The position numbers and the translations under genes were made by a program. From NCBI GenBank assembly GCA_004352715.1, contig SCFE01000080.1, positions 1,612,224-1,676,223 of the forward strand: a stretch of DNA of 64,000 nucleotides, read 5' to 3'. Under the pieces are notes generated by a model, which was given only the letters and a program-made list of their open reading frames with translations, did not search any database and was not told where the DNA came from. Below, one piece after another: positions 48,710 to 60,254 of this stretch. Position 1 is the first letter of the stretch, and each line of letters begins with the position of its first letter. The stretch comes from Hofstenia miamia (taxonomy: Eukaryota; Xenacoelomorpha; Acoela).

Positions 48710-51700
48710 AAATAGTAGTAAATGTTATCTTGTCATATGAGTAAAAAATGTTAAGGATCCTAACAGTGTTGTTTATTTGAACAAGTCTTGAGGTAGGAAA
48801 CGAATAGACCTCCTTAATGCCTGATCTATCATCGTTCGTCTCCTACAGCATCTGTATCCGCACAATTAATAAAAATGATAAACCACAAGAATGCGGGTAT
48901 AATAAGATAAATTAATTGATGCATTTGAAGTATCATAAATGCCCGCACATTATTAACATGTTTTTGAAGCTTGGTCATGTTTGTTTTTGGCAAGTGCGAG
49001 ACATTATTAATCAAATGACGTAGAAAGTAGTCTGCAAATGATGTCAAACCAGTTCCTTGTATATGATTGGCTAGAACTGATGGGAAGATTCAAAGGGAAA
49101 TCGCAAAATAATATACAAATAAATTCCAAATTAGTTGTGAATAATAATAAATAATTCATAAGCAAAAATAACGAAATCATGAACGCTCAACAAAGTCGGT
49201 TAACATCACAATGAGAAAGTCACACGTGTGATTGCGTCATTCCTTAGCGCTTAGCGTGTCAAATTTTAGATTACACCTAAATCATATTTGAAGTCACATC
49301 ACTAATACATCGTCAATTCACATTAATGATACCAAATCGCTTAAAGTTATCTTTCCCTCGACTGTGAAATCAAAAAACTAAAGAGTAGAGATTTAAAACA
49401 ACTGCAACTTAACAAAGCGGTTGTTTAAATCTCTACATTATCTTTTTGTAATATAAGTCATTGATCAACACTTCCGGAATAACAGAATTAACGCATGCGT
49501 GGGTTACAAGTTTCAATATTAGCATCAACCACCCAGTTGAAGACAGCGAAATATGTGAAAAAGCATAAATTTGAAAATTCGGTTTGTGCTGATCTATTGA
49601 TAGTAACAACTTTTGTTTCGAACTCATTGTCGAATTTCTAATACTAAATATACAATAAAATGTTAAAATTATGTTTGAAATTGCGATGAATATTTTTAGC
49701 CTTCCCCCACGATAAAGTTTGAATATAAGTGAATGATTTCAAAGTGGTAGGAATATTGTAATTCAGCTGAAGCCAAGAGTAACATGAAATGATGTGAAGA
49801 AATCACCTATGGAATGAAGACTATATGATAACATCATCCTCAAATGCTATTGCAATAATTGACACAAATCTTAGCCAGAGAGAGGCGTGGATTGCACTGG
49901 TCTTAGGGTTACAAATACAACAATGTCGGGTAAAATATCTGACAAAATTGTTAATTTTCACAAGCAAAACTTTGAAGTTAATTATGTTTTCATCAATTAC
50001 TGAAGTTTGTTAATGAATTTGATTTGACAGTTGTTAACTTAAATTTGATTTATACTTAAAGATTATGAATTAGTGTGATTGTTATATTTTACAATACTTG
50101 CTAGAAAACTGAACGGGAAGGATCTTAAACTTCCACGACTGACTTCTAACACTGGTCCGGGGAAATCTTTTGTGGATACGGTCGGGTACGAAACAGATAG
50201 GGCGGGGTGAGCGAGCTGGCAAAGCCTCATCCACACAGTACGACGATATATATAATTTCGAAATTTATCCATAAATATGTTTTAGAGCGAATTTTATTAT
50301 TTTTAAACAGCAAGGCTGTTTTAAAAGTTGGACAAATATCCTGTCAAAAGAAATTTTATATGAACCAAAAAATATGGAATAGCTAGGATCGAAAAATCCG
50401 ACCCATATCGATGACTGACTTGAGCGCATTACAAAAATCCCAGAACCCAATTCATATTGAAAATATTCGACAAAGAACTACATAATCTTTAATGCTTTAA
50501 TGATTTGCAGTATTGAAAGCGAGAGACTGAAATGGCATATTAATAGCAGTAAAAATTACTGTTCAGTTTCCATAACAGCTAAAGTTCATCAATCAGTTTA
50601 CGCTGTCCTAACAAAAGTGAAATGAATTTTAAGGAAGAAAGGACTCTTATAAAGGGTTAATTCGGTATGATGATCTTGAACACAACAAACAAGGATTTGA
50701 ATTAAATATGAATTAAATACATGTTAAATGTCTATTAAAATATTTTGTAGAGAACTGCAGTAGGGATCTTTTCAAAATATTATTTCAATTTCAGTTCAAT
50801 TTTTTTGTTGTTTGCAAATATTAAATGAATAGTACAGACAATAAGTCAGAAAATCAGATTAAGGGATCTCACCATAAAAATGCTATTTAAATCTAATGGT
50901 CTACAGAGATGTGCTTCCTTATCCACCTAATGAACTCTTCTTCACTGCACGTCTGCTGATGAATGAAATCGTGATCCTAAATAATGAATCGTTGAAAAAC
51001 GCAAGATAAACTTTAGGGAATGACATCTGATATCCGACCGATTTCAGGATTCGGGTCGGGTTAGTGTACTGAGTGTGAGACATGTTAACAAAGCATAGAT
51101 TGATTGTTGAAAAAGTTACCGATCTTAATAAACCATTTGATTGGTAAGAGATCCAAGACATTAAATATTGCGAATTGAAGTCTATGTATATTTTTGTCGG
51201 GTTCGAGTAGTAAATTGTGAGGTCGAGTCGGGCTTGGGATCGGGACAGGGTCGGGTTCATGCAAAACTAATAATATCACTGTCTAATAAGCATATTGTAT
51301 ACTTACCATCAGAAATTGTAGAGTTGCTCGTTCACCAAGATTCTTTTTCAAGCTAAACAAACAAAATCAACAAAAACGTAATTCTATTCTAGTATTTCAA
51401 TTAAATTACAATTTGTAGTTCACCACGAGGGGTAGAGATATTTTATGCAAATAAAAAAAGTAACACCTAATGACTTTCAAATTTTAGCAATCAGAATATT
51501 TGCACACTTTTTTGAAATAATATTAAACCTCCATTTCTAAGATCGATCAATAATGTTTGTTAAAATACTCGATATTTTAAAGATCCTCCAAAATTATATG
51601 AAACCTTTGAAGAACACCAAAAAAGAACAATTTAAAATCCTACAATTAGTCCAATGTTAGCTATTTTAAAAAGCTTTTAAATAACTTAGCAAGAAGCACT

Positions 51701-52580
51701 TAAATTCAAATGTATATATACGCTGCTGCAGCAGTTATGTAGAACATGCTGCAAGGGAAAACACATAAGTGAAAATTAATAATTTTATAAAATCCATCAA
51801 TTTTAGGAACGGAAGCTTTGTGATGTATTAAAAAAACAATCGACAAAATGATTTAAAAAAGCGATACGCACTGCTGCCTTGCAATTTGAAACTAGTTTAA
51901 ACTGTCGCCTGGGTATAATGAAAGCAATGTGTAAATATTTATCAATTTCAATGTTGGATTTAAAATTTCCATTTTCATACGAACATGAATAAATATTCAA
52001 ATGATAACATTTTAGACCCAAATTAAAATTAATTATATAGAGAAATAATTGTTTTTGCAGAGAAGGAGCAATAAAATGAAGTGTGCAGAGAGATATTTTT
52101 AATAAATCTTAACATAAACTATTTGTAGGGATAGGATAATGCAGGACGTTACTTAATCAAACAATTTTGAACTAGTCTTTACGTTAAATAAGTTCCAAAG
52201 TTTGTTCTAGATGTAAAATGTAATTTAGAAGAGAATAAAAGTGGTCCGAAGTCGATCCGAGCATTATTAACTGCACAATCAACGTTTTATTAAGGGTTAT
52301 TAGCTTAAAAAATTAATTAGGTCTATGAAATTGCGAAAATGCTGATTGTGCTGCGAATAATGCTCAGATCGACTTAGACGGCTTTTACATCTAGAAAGTG
52401 CTTTTCAAGTTACTTTTTGCGAACCCAAGAGCTGGTTTTCGAAGACCAGTTTGGGAAATTTTTATTTCAAGAACCAATCTAAGTGTGATAAAAATTGTTC
52501 AAATGTGTAGATTGTTGTATGTAATCATCTACTTATCATTTAAAATTTAGATATACTAATATTCAATAAGAAATTACAAA
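48710..52580. other. AT-rich DNA with GGGTC motif clusters
   Basis: No gene recognised. GGGTCGG-type clusters lie at 50178-50215, 50395-50402, 51034-51063 and 51197-51259. The small frames in the region have no domain features. Confidence 0.35.
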
Positions 52581-52586
52581 AAATTT

Positions 52587-52680
52587 TAAGCGCCCATATA
52601 ATAGACCCTTAGTTATATTTAGCACCATTATAATAGTTCAATTTAGCTTGAATTAAGCGCCCTTAGAATAGTTCATTTTG
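52587..52680. repeat. Degenerate triple repeat of about 33 bp
   Basis: AGCGCCC or AGCACCA starts at 52589, 52621 and 52655. Each is followed by an ATAATAG/AGAATAG string and a TTAG or TTCA block. Three imperfect tandem units with spacings of 32 and 34. Confidence 0.5.
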
Positions 52681-52842
52681 ACAAAATTTGGAAACCCCTA
52701 TCTCCTAAACTAATGCTACTATCTTGTTCAAACTTCCGGCACAATTGAAACATTGCATAGCGAAGCTACACACCAAGTTTCATTAAAATCGAGTAAAAAC
52801 TGAGGCCAATAAATGCAAATGGTGCTGAACACTAAGGAGAGG

Positions 52843-53000
52843 GCGCTGAATCCACAAAAATCCCCAAAAATCAGCTATTCAGCGCTATAATAATAATAAT
52901 AATAATAATAATAAGAGTTAAAGCAAATTTATTGCTAATATGTATATAAAGTCTACCTAACGCATGACAAAATCACTTACAAAACTGTTTACATATATGC
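52843..53000 (-). mobile_element. 5'-truncated LINE 3' end (family E tail) with hairpin
   Basis: An (ATA)n run (52887-52914) is followed by AAGAGTTAAAGCAAATTTAT, nearly the same junction as the tail of the family E copy at 53081. This marks a second 3' end of the same family on the minus strand. The 9-bp inverted repeat GCGCTGAAT (52843-52851) / ATTCAGCGC (52877-52885) lies just beyond the tail. Confidence 0.6.
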
Positions 53001-53080
53001 ATTATTAATTAAAGGGCAAAGTTTAAAAATAATTCGCCATGCATTGAGTTTATTATCTATTCCCAATAATTTTTGTTTAT

Positions 53081-54199
53081 TAATAATAATAATAAGAGTC
53101 AAAGCAAATGTATTGCTGTATAAAATAAATACAAAACTACAAACTATCAACTGCATGTATTTACAAAATCATAATAAAATATATACAATATAATATAAAT
53201 ATGTGTGTGAGTGAGTATGCGTGACTTTCTAGCGCTATTCAAAATTTTCGAAATAGTGTAGTGTGTTATTGTCGCTAATTATGCATTGCCTATTAAAGTG
53301 GAATATTCACAATTTTTTTCTAAATTTCTTGTAATTTATTTCGAATTCAACTTTATAATCTAGGTTATTCCATATTTTAGTTGTTATGTGATGAAAACTA
53401 TTAGAGTTTTTGTCTAAACATAAAAACACTTAATATAAGATAATGCTTTAGAAATGAATTTAAGGGTTGACCAAATTTGTATTTAAATAGTATTGATAGC
53501 ATATGTATTTGAATTTGGTAATTAGGAGATAATATTTTGTATTTTAATCCATACTCGTTTGCATTATCCTGTTTTTGAGGAAAATTAAGTGTTTGAAGAG
53601 CCCACTTGAAAGTTTTAGAGAGAAGGATTCGATATTTCGAATTTATATTTGTGAAGATAAATGAGCAATATTGATAGTGAGATCAGTAGATTGTATTTAT
53701 TAATTGTTTGTGGTATGTATTTGAAATAATTCGAAGATGATAAAGATACCTAACTTCAGAAGCCATTTTTTAAATTTTAATCACTAAGAATTGTTCGAAA
53801 TTTAAATCATTGTCAATTTAAACTCATAGATAGTTAATAGACTCGCTTTGCTTTATTGGTGCCTGATTTATATTAAATTCTACGTTTTTTGTGCGATTTC
53901 TGTGAATCTCAGTAGAGAATATTATAAATTGTGTTTTTTCAATATTTACTTTCAATTGATTATTTGAGAAATAATTGGTTACATTTTCGATGCCATTTTG
54001 GAGATTTTTAGTTGCATTAAAGGCATTTATATCAGTGTTTATAAGACAGGTATCATCTGCATATTGATAAATAGTACTGTTTTTTGGTTGTTGAGTTGTC
54101 ATTCACATAGATTGCAAATAGGATGGGGCCGAGAATGATGCCCTGAGGAACTCCTCTGTCAGTTATAGTATATTTTGATTTTTTACCATTAAGAAGAGC
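53081..54199 (-). mobile_element. LINE, family E: RT 3' half
   Basis: Minus-strand reading: SKYTITDRGVPQGIILGPIL (motif B, about 54150), YQYADDTCLINTDINAF (motif C, frame 54102-53824), YFSNNQLKVNIEKTQFIIFS, then decayed frames to a C-terminus near 53350 (KIWNNLDYKVEF). The 3' tail is a TAA/TTA trinucleotide run at 53081-53095. The catalytic YADD is intact, but a frameshift separates motif B from motif C. Truncated 5' at about 54199, where the ATACCG block starts. Confidence 0.85.
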
Positions 54200-54204
54200 C
54201 CGGG

Positions 54205-54290
54205 GGGCATACCGATACCGAAAAGGATACCTCGGTATTTTGACAATACCGATACCGCGGTATCTTGCCTAGAACATTGATCGGTATATT
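54205..54290. repeat. ATACCG/CGGTAT inverted-repeat block
   Basis: Reads GCATACCGATACCG, then CTCGGTATTTTG, AATACCGATACCGCGGTATC and a later TCGGTAT. It is rich in ACCGAT units on both strands and able to fold back. It uses the same motif vocabulary as 29740-29860 and sits directly at the 5' truncation point of the family E LINE. Confidence 0.5.
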
Positions 54291-54510
54291 GTTGAAAAGT
54301 AGGCTATGTGTATTGTGTGCAAGCCCGCGAGTCAATGAAAACTTGGAACAATTCTGTTGGAGTCTTAGGACATAGCAGTTTGGAAAATTACGAAATTTCT
54401 TAAGAAGAAAGGTCTAATAATAATGGGATTAAAATTATTAGAATTAATAGTATAAAACAGTTTGGCACAAAAAATTTAGAAAAAAATAATTTATAAAAAT
54501 ATATATATAT

Positions 54511-55085
54511 NNNNNNNNNNNNNNNNNNNNNNNNNNNNNNNNNNNNNNNNNNNNNNNNNNNNNNNNNNNNNNNNNNNNNNNNNNNNNNNNNNNNNNNNNN
54601 NNNNNNNNNNNNNNNNNNNNNNNNNNNNNNNNNNNNNNNNNNNNNNNNNNNNNNNNNNNNNNNNNNNNNNNNNNNNNNNNNNNNNNNNNNNNNNNNNNNN
54701 NNNNNNNNNNNNNNNNNNNNNNNNNNNNNNNNNNNNNNNNNNNNNNNNNNNNNNNNNNNNNNNNNNNNNNNNNNNNNNNNNNNNNNNNNNNNNNNNNNNN
54801 NNNNNNNNNNNNNNNNNNNNNNNNNNNNNNNNNNNNNNNNNNNNNNNNNNNNNNNNNNNNNNNNNNNNNNNNNNNNNNNNNNNNNNNNNNNNNNNNNNNN
54901 NNNNNNNNNNNNNNNNNNNNNNNNNNNNNNNNNNNNNNNNNNNNNNNNNNNNNNNNNNNNNNNNNNNNNNNNNNNNNNNNNNNNNNNNNNNNNNNNNNNN
55001 NNNNNNNNNNNNNNNNNNNNNNNNNNNNNNNNNNNNNNNNNNNNNNNNNNNNNNNNNNNNNNNNNNNNNNNNNNNNNNNNNNNNN
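54511..55085. other. Assembly gap, 575 N
   Basis: Undetermined bases beginning inside a TA tract. The right flank (55086-55175) is GC-richer and ends in AATAATAGTAATAATA repeats, which may be the tail of another retroelement lying within the gap. Confidence 0.98.
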
Positions 55086-55175
55086 CTCTCAGACTTCCTG
55101 GGAGCTGGTGAGTTCCCCGAGCTGAGGGGGATACCAGCATGAAGCTGTGAGATGCAAGAATAATAGTAATAATAC

Positions 55176-57038
55176 GAATAATAATTTGTCATGTCCTTCA
55201 TAACAAAAATTTTCCAGAAATTCCAATATAAAATTAAAACTCTTTTTAATGTTTGTTCCATCCATTCGCTAACTAGAGAAGCATTTCCGTGAGTCATCTG
55301 TCGGAATGAAGCATTCTACAGCTTATCTTTATACATTGAATACAACAGCAAATTGGATATCTTGTTTTAAACAAAATTCACATCAAAAGAAATTCGTAAA
55401 ATTATTGCACGATAATTACCTTTTTAATGAAGATTTTTTGCAACTTCTTGCCAACACCACAAAATATTCTCACAAAGCTAGGCAATTGGAAAAAGTGATA
55501 AAATTTTTATCGATATTTTGACTAAAAAATAAATTTCATGAGTGCAAAAAATTGTAAAATACATGTTTTCTTTGTAAAAATCCTTCAATGTAAAGATATA
55601 TTGCTAAACATCAAGGTGCGAAATGAAAAAATGTTAGCACCCACATCCCGAAATCTTCCTAGAAGTTGAAAATGCCAAATATTTTCAATAATAAACTACT
55701 GTAGTGTCTACCGATAAAACCAAATTTGAATGTTCAATAAGAAATTTATTAAAAAGGATATCGTCAATTGCTTAAACGTAATGAGTTTTGGGTGGAAGTA
55801 GGCCTAACAAACGCTATAAAATCTGTGCGAACTGTTAATGCCAAATTTATCAAGGGAGAAATAATTCATTTCACATTTGCTACTGTCTCCGAAGTAATCA
55901 ACTTCATAGATAATTCACAGTGGCTTCTGACTTCAAATTTTGCAATATTCTTCTTCGCTTAATGTCACGTGGCTCTGCTAGATGCTAGCAAGCAAGCATT
56001 ACATGTAGATTAAGAAGGATGTTGGCATCTCTGAAGAAGATGTTGTTCTGACAATACTTTGATGACGGATCAAAGAAGCAGGAGGCACCTACGTCTGAAC
56101 AAACGCGCCAATGTGTACAGAATCCTTATTAAAAGATTTTGTCTCAGCGGATTACCCTAGTCGTTTACTGACCTTTGCTATACCTCCTATAGCTATTCTA
56201 TGACTATCATTAGTGCAATCTTGAATTTGTCACTGTATTAATTGTTTTTAATTTGTTCATTCAAATATCGAAAACGCCGTAGTGAACATGTTAGCGAGCT
56301 TTTCAGCGCAAGTGAACTTGGGCCCCAGTCGACACGAAATTTCATCATTAACAGATTTTGGGTTGGTTCGGGTCGTGTCAACTCGAGTTTTGTCGATTTG
56401 ATTTATGAATAGTGCAGTTTATTTATGCTTAAATGAAAACAATAATATAATTTTCTAATTGAAAAATCTTTCTGCAAAAATTTCTTTCAGTCATTGGGGT
56501 TGAGCAATATTGATTATCAATTGATCATTAGGTTGGTAGGCTTTACTGCAGATAGGTTTGTTTTGAATTTTTTTTCATAAAAAATCAGTTTCTAATCTTT
56601 CGTAAAAGTGATATTAAAACCTCATTAACAAAGGTCGCCATTTCGAGTTTGTAAACAACCTTCACACTTTAATCAAGTGATATATGAAAGATTTTTATTC
56701 TTTAATTTAAAAACATCAGCATTGATTGCTTAATGCTATATCTATATACAATAATTATAAAAAATATGCTTTTAGCCAATTACAAATGTAATTGTTAGAA
56801 TTTAATTTGGAATACTTGGAGAACAGTTGATTATGTAATGGTTATTGGCCTATTTCCGTAGACAAAACTCGAGATTCGAAATATGACTCGACTCGAAGCA
56901 AAAATATACAAACTTGCAGGGCCTAGAGTGAACCGACACTTTAAGAAAACAATGCAATGTGAAGATATGAAGTTTTGAGAGTGCTTTACGTTTTTCTTTG
57001 TCCTATAAATTAGAAAGCAGCTGCTAAAATTTTTATTC

Positions 57039-57075
<37 letters not shown>

Positions 57076-57760
57076 TGTATGAAGTTCTGTTCTGTTATAT
57101 CAGAATAAGGTGTATATCTTGTATGTATGATTGGGTCAATATTTTTGATGCAATCTGGTTACAATAGCATTCTATTTGGGTGTAACAATGTAAAATAATT
57201 AGTGCAAACATGTACATTAAAAATTTTTCATGATCTTTCAAATTTTTCCCAAAACAATTTACACTGTTACCAATTTCATTTGCACTGTTTTCAATTCAAT
57301 GTCCACAATTCCAAAATACTACTGAAATAGCATAGATTTATCTGCTGTTAACTACAACAAAGGAAAGCTCAAGTATAGGCGCCCGAAAAATCAATGAGGT
57401 AGAGAGGTTCTGATTACTTTAGCCACTGAACTGACAAGACCTCACATGATATAACGTCTACAAAACTCCAATGGTATCTAAGCAACAATACTGACAAGCA
57501 TTCATGAAGTCACTGATGATGTAATACAATAGCATACAATAGCAAGTTCAGCAAATGATAATATGAGTACAGACTAGTGTCGACAGAACCCGGATTGGAA
57601 GAACAAGTGTATTTATATTTCGTTACAGTGACCACACATTAATTTTGACGAAAAACTCTCTTCGTTATTTAAAAGTAAAACTTGGAGAAAAAGGCTGTTT
57701 ATCTTCTCTTTGTTCGATACATCTGATTTGGGCTATATAACACAATATGGACCAAACAAT
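55176..57760. other. AT-rich DNA, nothing recognised
   Basis: No gene supported. The frame at 55306-55521 (71 aa) is open but unrecognised. A GGTTCGGGTCGTG cluster lies at 56361-56396, and a (TA)n tract at about 57042-57072. Confidence 0.35.
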
Positions 57761-57768
57761 CCCTAACT

Positions 57769-58650
57769 TTAGATAGACAGATAGATACGTTTATCTACAG
57801 ACATAAAAATTCTATTAGATAAATATCCAAGCAGCCACTTAATAAATCCTCTAGGAAAATCCAAACGAATAAGCTTCTTGATTAACGCGATGTGCGGGGC
57901 AGAATCAACAGCTTTGGTGAAATCCATAGCTTGTACAATGACTGAAGGGATGTGTTTCTGGTCTAAAAGTCCAGTGATTGTGTCAACCAATTAAATTTAA
58001 GCTAATGAAGCAGATGAGGCATTCTTATAGGCGAACTGGTGTGGATCAAGAAATTGTATATGATTACGAAGACTTTTACTACAAATAACGCGCTTCAAAT
58101 ATTTGACAGGCAGTGATAGAATTTAGATTGGCCTGAAACCATAAGCAATAGGTCTTGCAACTTTTGGTATAGCTTTGATCAATATTTATATCCAAACCAG
58201 TCGAATATCTCTCTCCAGGATATAGCAGTTAATTATATGACAAAAACTGATCTCACCAGAGCGTATTTGTAAAAATAGATGGAATCATATCACAGCTTTG
58301 AGCTTTAGAGGGCTCATTGAGTTGAGATATGTAGATGTTTTTCAAGGAGTCCTCAAAGGCATCCAGTCATCATTGTAAGATATATAATTGTCCAATTCTT
58401 CTTTGATATTTTGTTTCATGTTTAAGGAAAATATTTCTCCAAGAGCATTTAAACCATCCAATGACCGAATCAAAATAAGATAAGAATTTTTAAAAGAATC
58501 ATTAGATTTCCATGTAGATGAGTTAAGGATTATCCACGTATGTTTAAGTGACGCATCTTTCACGTAATAATTTTTTAACTTTTTTACATTCGAGATAAAC
58601 TTATGAGTAGTGATCAAAAATCTGGTTAGAAGAAGCGTGTAGTCATTTAT
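57769..58650 (-). mobile_element. LINE RT relic (family F)
   Basis: Minus-strand frames: 58617-58342 is an endonuclease-RT linker-type segment (KHTWIILNSSTWKSND). RT pieces such as SQLNEPSKAQSCDMIPSIF (about 58310) and a FLDPHQFAYKN-like stretch (about 58040) follow. The frame 57990-57769 carries MVDTITGLLDQKHIPSVIV and AMDFTKAVDSAPH (motif A, AFDS altered to AVDS). Stops and shifts are numerous, and YADD is not present. Confidence 0.75.
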
Positions 58651-59001
58651 ACTTAGTTTTTGTGAAAAATTATATTACGGCTGGGAACCAAGCTCAAGAA
58701 AAAAGCAAGAATAACAGGTACGTTTCTTGAAGACGAGTGCTTGTGTTAGACATAATGCTAATTGAAGAAAGAAACTCAATGACCATAATGGATGACTATC
58801 TTTAAGATATGGCGATAATGTTAATGCTTAAATTTATAGTTGCATATACACATTTTATAATGGGTTTCAAAACAAACTTAGTATATTTGCAATGACATAT
58901 CTCATATCTATAGTATTGAATAAGTAAAGAGAAAATTTACAAAGTAATTTCAATTAACATAGCATTATAATAAGATAGTCATTTGAAAATGTGGTATTGC
59001 A

Positions 59002-59151
59002 ATACCCTATGGTTAGACTACGTGATTGGTAGCAAGAAAAGTTACGAAATCACGTCACATTGCTAATTATCTCGGTGGTTAGACGAACGATTTTGCATAA
59101 AATGTGACAGATCACGCGTGACCAATCACATAATGTAACCGTAACCTTAGT
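59002..59151. mobile_element. Foldback/MITE-like inverted repeat, about 150 bp
   Basis: The left arm contains GGTTAGACTACGTGATTGGT (59011-59030) and ATCACGTCACATT (59049-59061). The right arm contains AATGTGACAGATCACG (59101-59116) and ACCAATCACATAATGTAACC (59121-59140). The arms pair over most of their length with mismatches. No obvious target-site duplication or coding. A second copy is at 60591-60740 because of the tandem duplication. Confidence 0.6.
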
Positions 59152-59870
59152 AAACAGCTGCAATCAAAGACTACTAAATAACCGAGTAATGCATGTTCAA
59201 GTAAACTTCAAAACAAACATTGGTAGTAAAAACGAAGTACCTTCCTATTTTAATCTTTTCACAAAACAGTATGTCTTAATGGGAAAGCAAACAAACAGAA
59301 ACAACTATAATTGCGTAATTTTAAAATTGGTTTCTGAAATTTTGAAAATACTACTGCGTAGGCTAATAAATTGTTTTGGCATGTTGCACAAAAGGCTTAC
59401 TCGTTAGTCTGATTTTTATTATCTAGACTTCTCATATATTCCCATAGCCATACCATACCCATTCGCACATTGTTGTTAAGTGAAATTAATAGCTAACCGT
59501 TTACTGGTTACTGATTATTCCAAAGAATACATTTTTTAGGCTTTGTTAATTCTAATCAACAAATATTTATTGGCATGTAAAGTACCATGGCCACTGTTCA
59601 TCACAAAAAAACATATCAAAACACGAATCTAAATTATTTGAAAAACTTAAATATGTTTATATCCAAATAATTATGCAAAATATGTACTAAACCGTTATTG
59701 CGATCATTGGCCAGTAAGAGGATAACTACTTCTTGTGGCAGTTAAAGGTAACCACAATGCAAACCCTAAGCATTTCGTTACGAAATTTAATTATTTTTAT
59801 CTTCAAAATATGTATAATACATATCTCAATTATAGCATACGCATAAAGCCTGGATGTAAGAAAAAATTTC

Positions 59871-60112
59871 TTGACCCTACCCGACTCGGGAAAAAAAATT
59901 TCAGACGCGACCCGACACGACCCAAACCGGGTCATATTATTATTTAGTAACATATTTGATATAATTAATTACAACGAATCCAATTGAAATAAGGTTAACG
60001 CAGGCATCTGATCCTAAGCTAAAATATATACGTTCAATTTCAATGAACTTACATCCTGAATCTTGCGGCTTGGCCTGACCTACCCGACCCACAGGTCGAC
60101 CCGTTTCCAGGT
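59871..60112. repeat. Paired GACCC-rich clusters with AT-rich spacer
   Basis: TTGACCCTACCCGACTCGGG and GCGACCCGACACGACCC (59871-59934) are followed about 135 bases later by CTGACCTACCCGACCC and GGTCGACCCG (60076-60112). The same layout is seen in opposite orientation at 51034-51259, suggesting a short repeat of about 230-240 bp with GACCC-rich ends. The second duplicate copy is at 61460-61701. Confidence 0.5.
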
Positions 60113-60254
60113 TTGATACGCAAACCGCCATTACGACAAAACTGAACACAATAAGAACGTATATTGCTGTTATGCTATAAATAACGTAGCACACCCTAAG
60201 AAACGGTATGTGATCACCCCAAGAAGCACTTTTGGACGAATGACTAAGAAAAAT

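Larger units (their letters stand above)
58666..60254 (+). repeat. Tandem duplication, copy 1 (1589 bp)
   Basis: Identical by eye to 60255-61748 at a constant offset of 1589, except for three substitutions at 58771, 58783 and 58784. No gene recognised: the small frames it contains (59189-59407, 59735-59947) recur in copy 2 simply because the DNA is duplicated. It contains a foldback element (59002-59151) and two GACCC clusters. Confidence 0.95.

Noticed and set aside
54400-55297. Two minus-strand frames of about 250 codons
   Set aside because: They cross the 575-N gap. The defined ends have no domain features.
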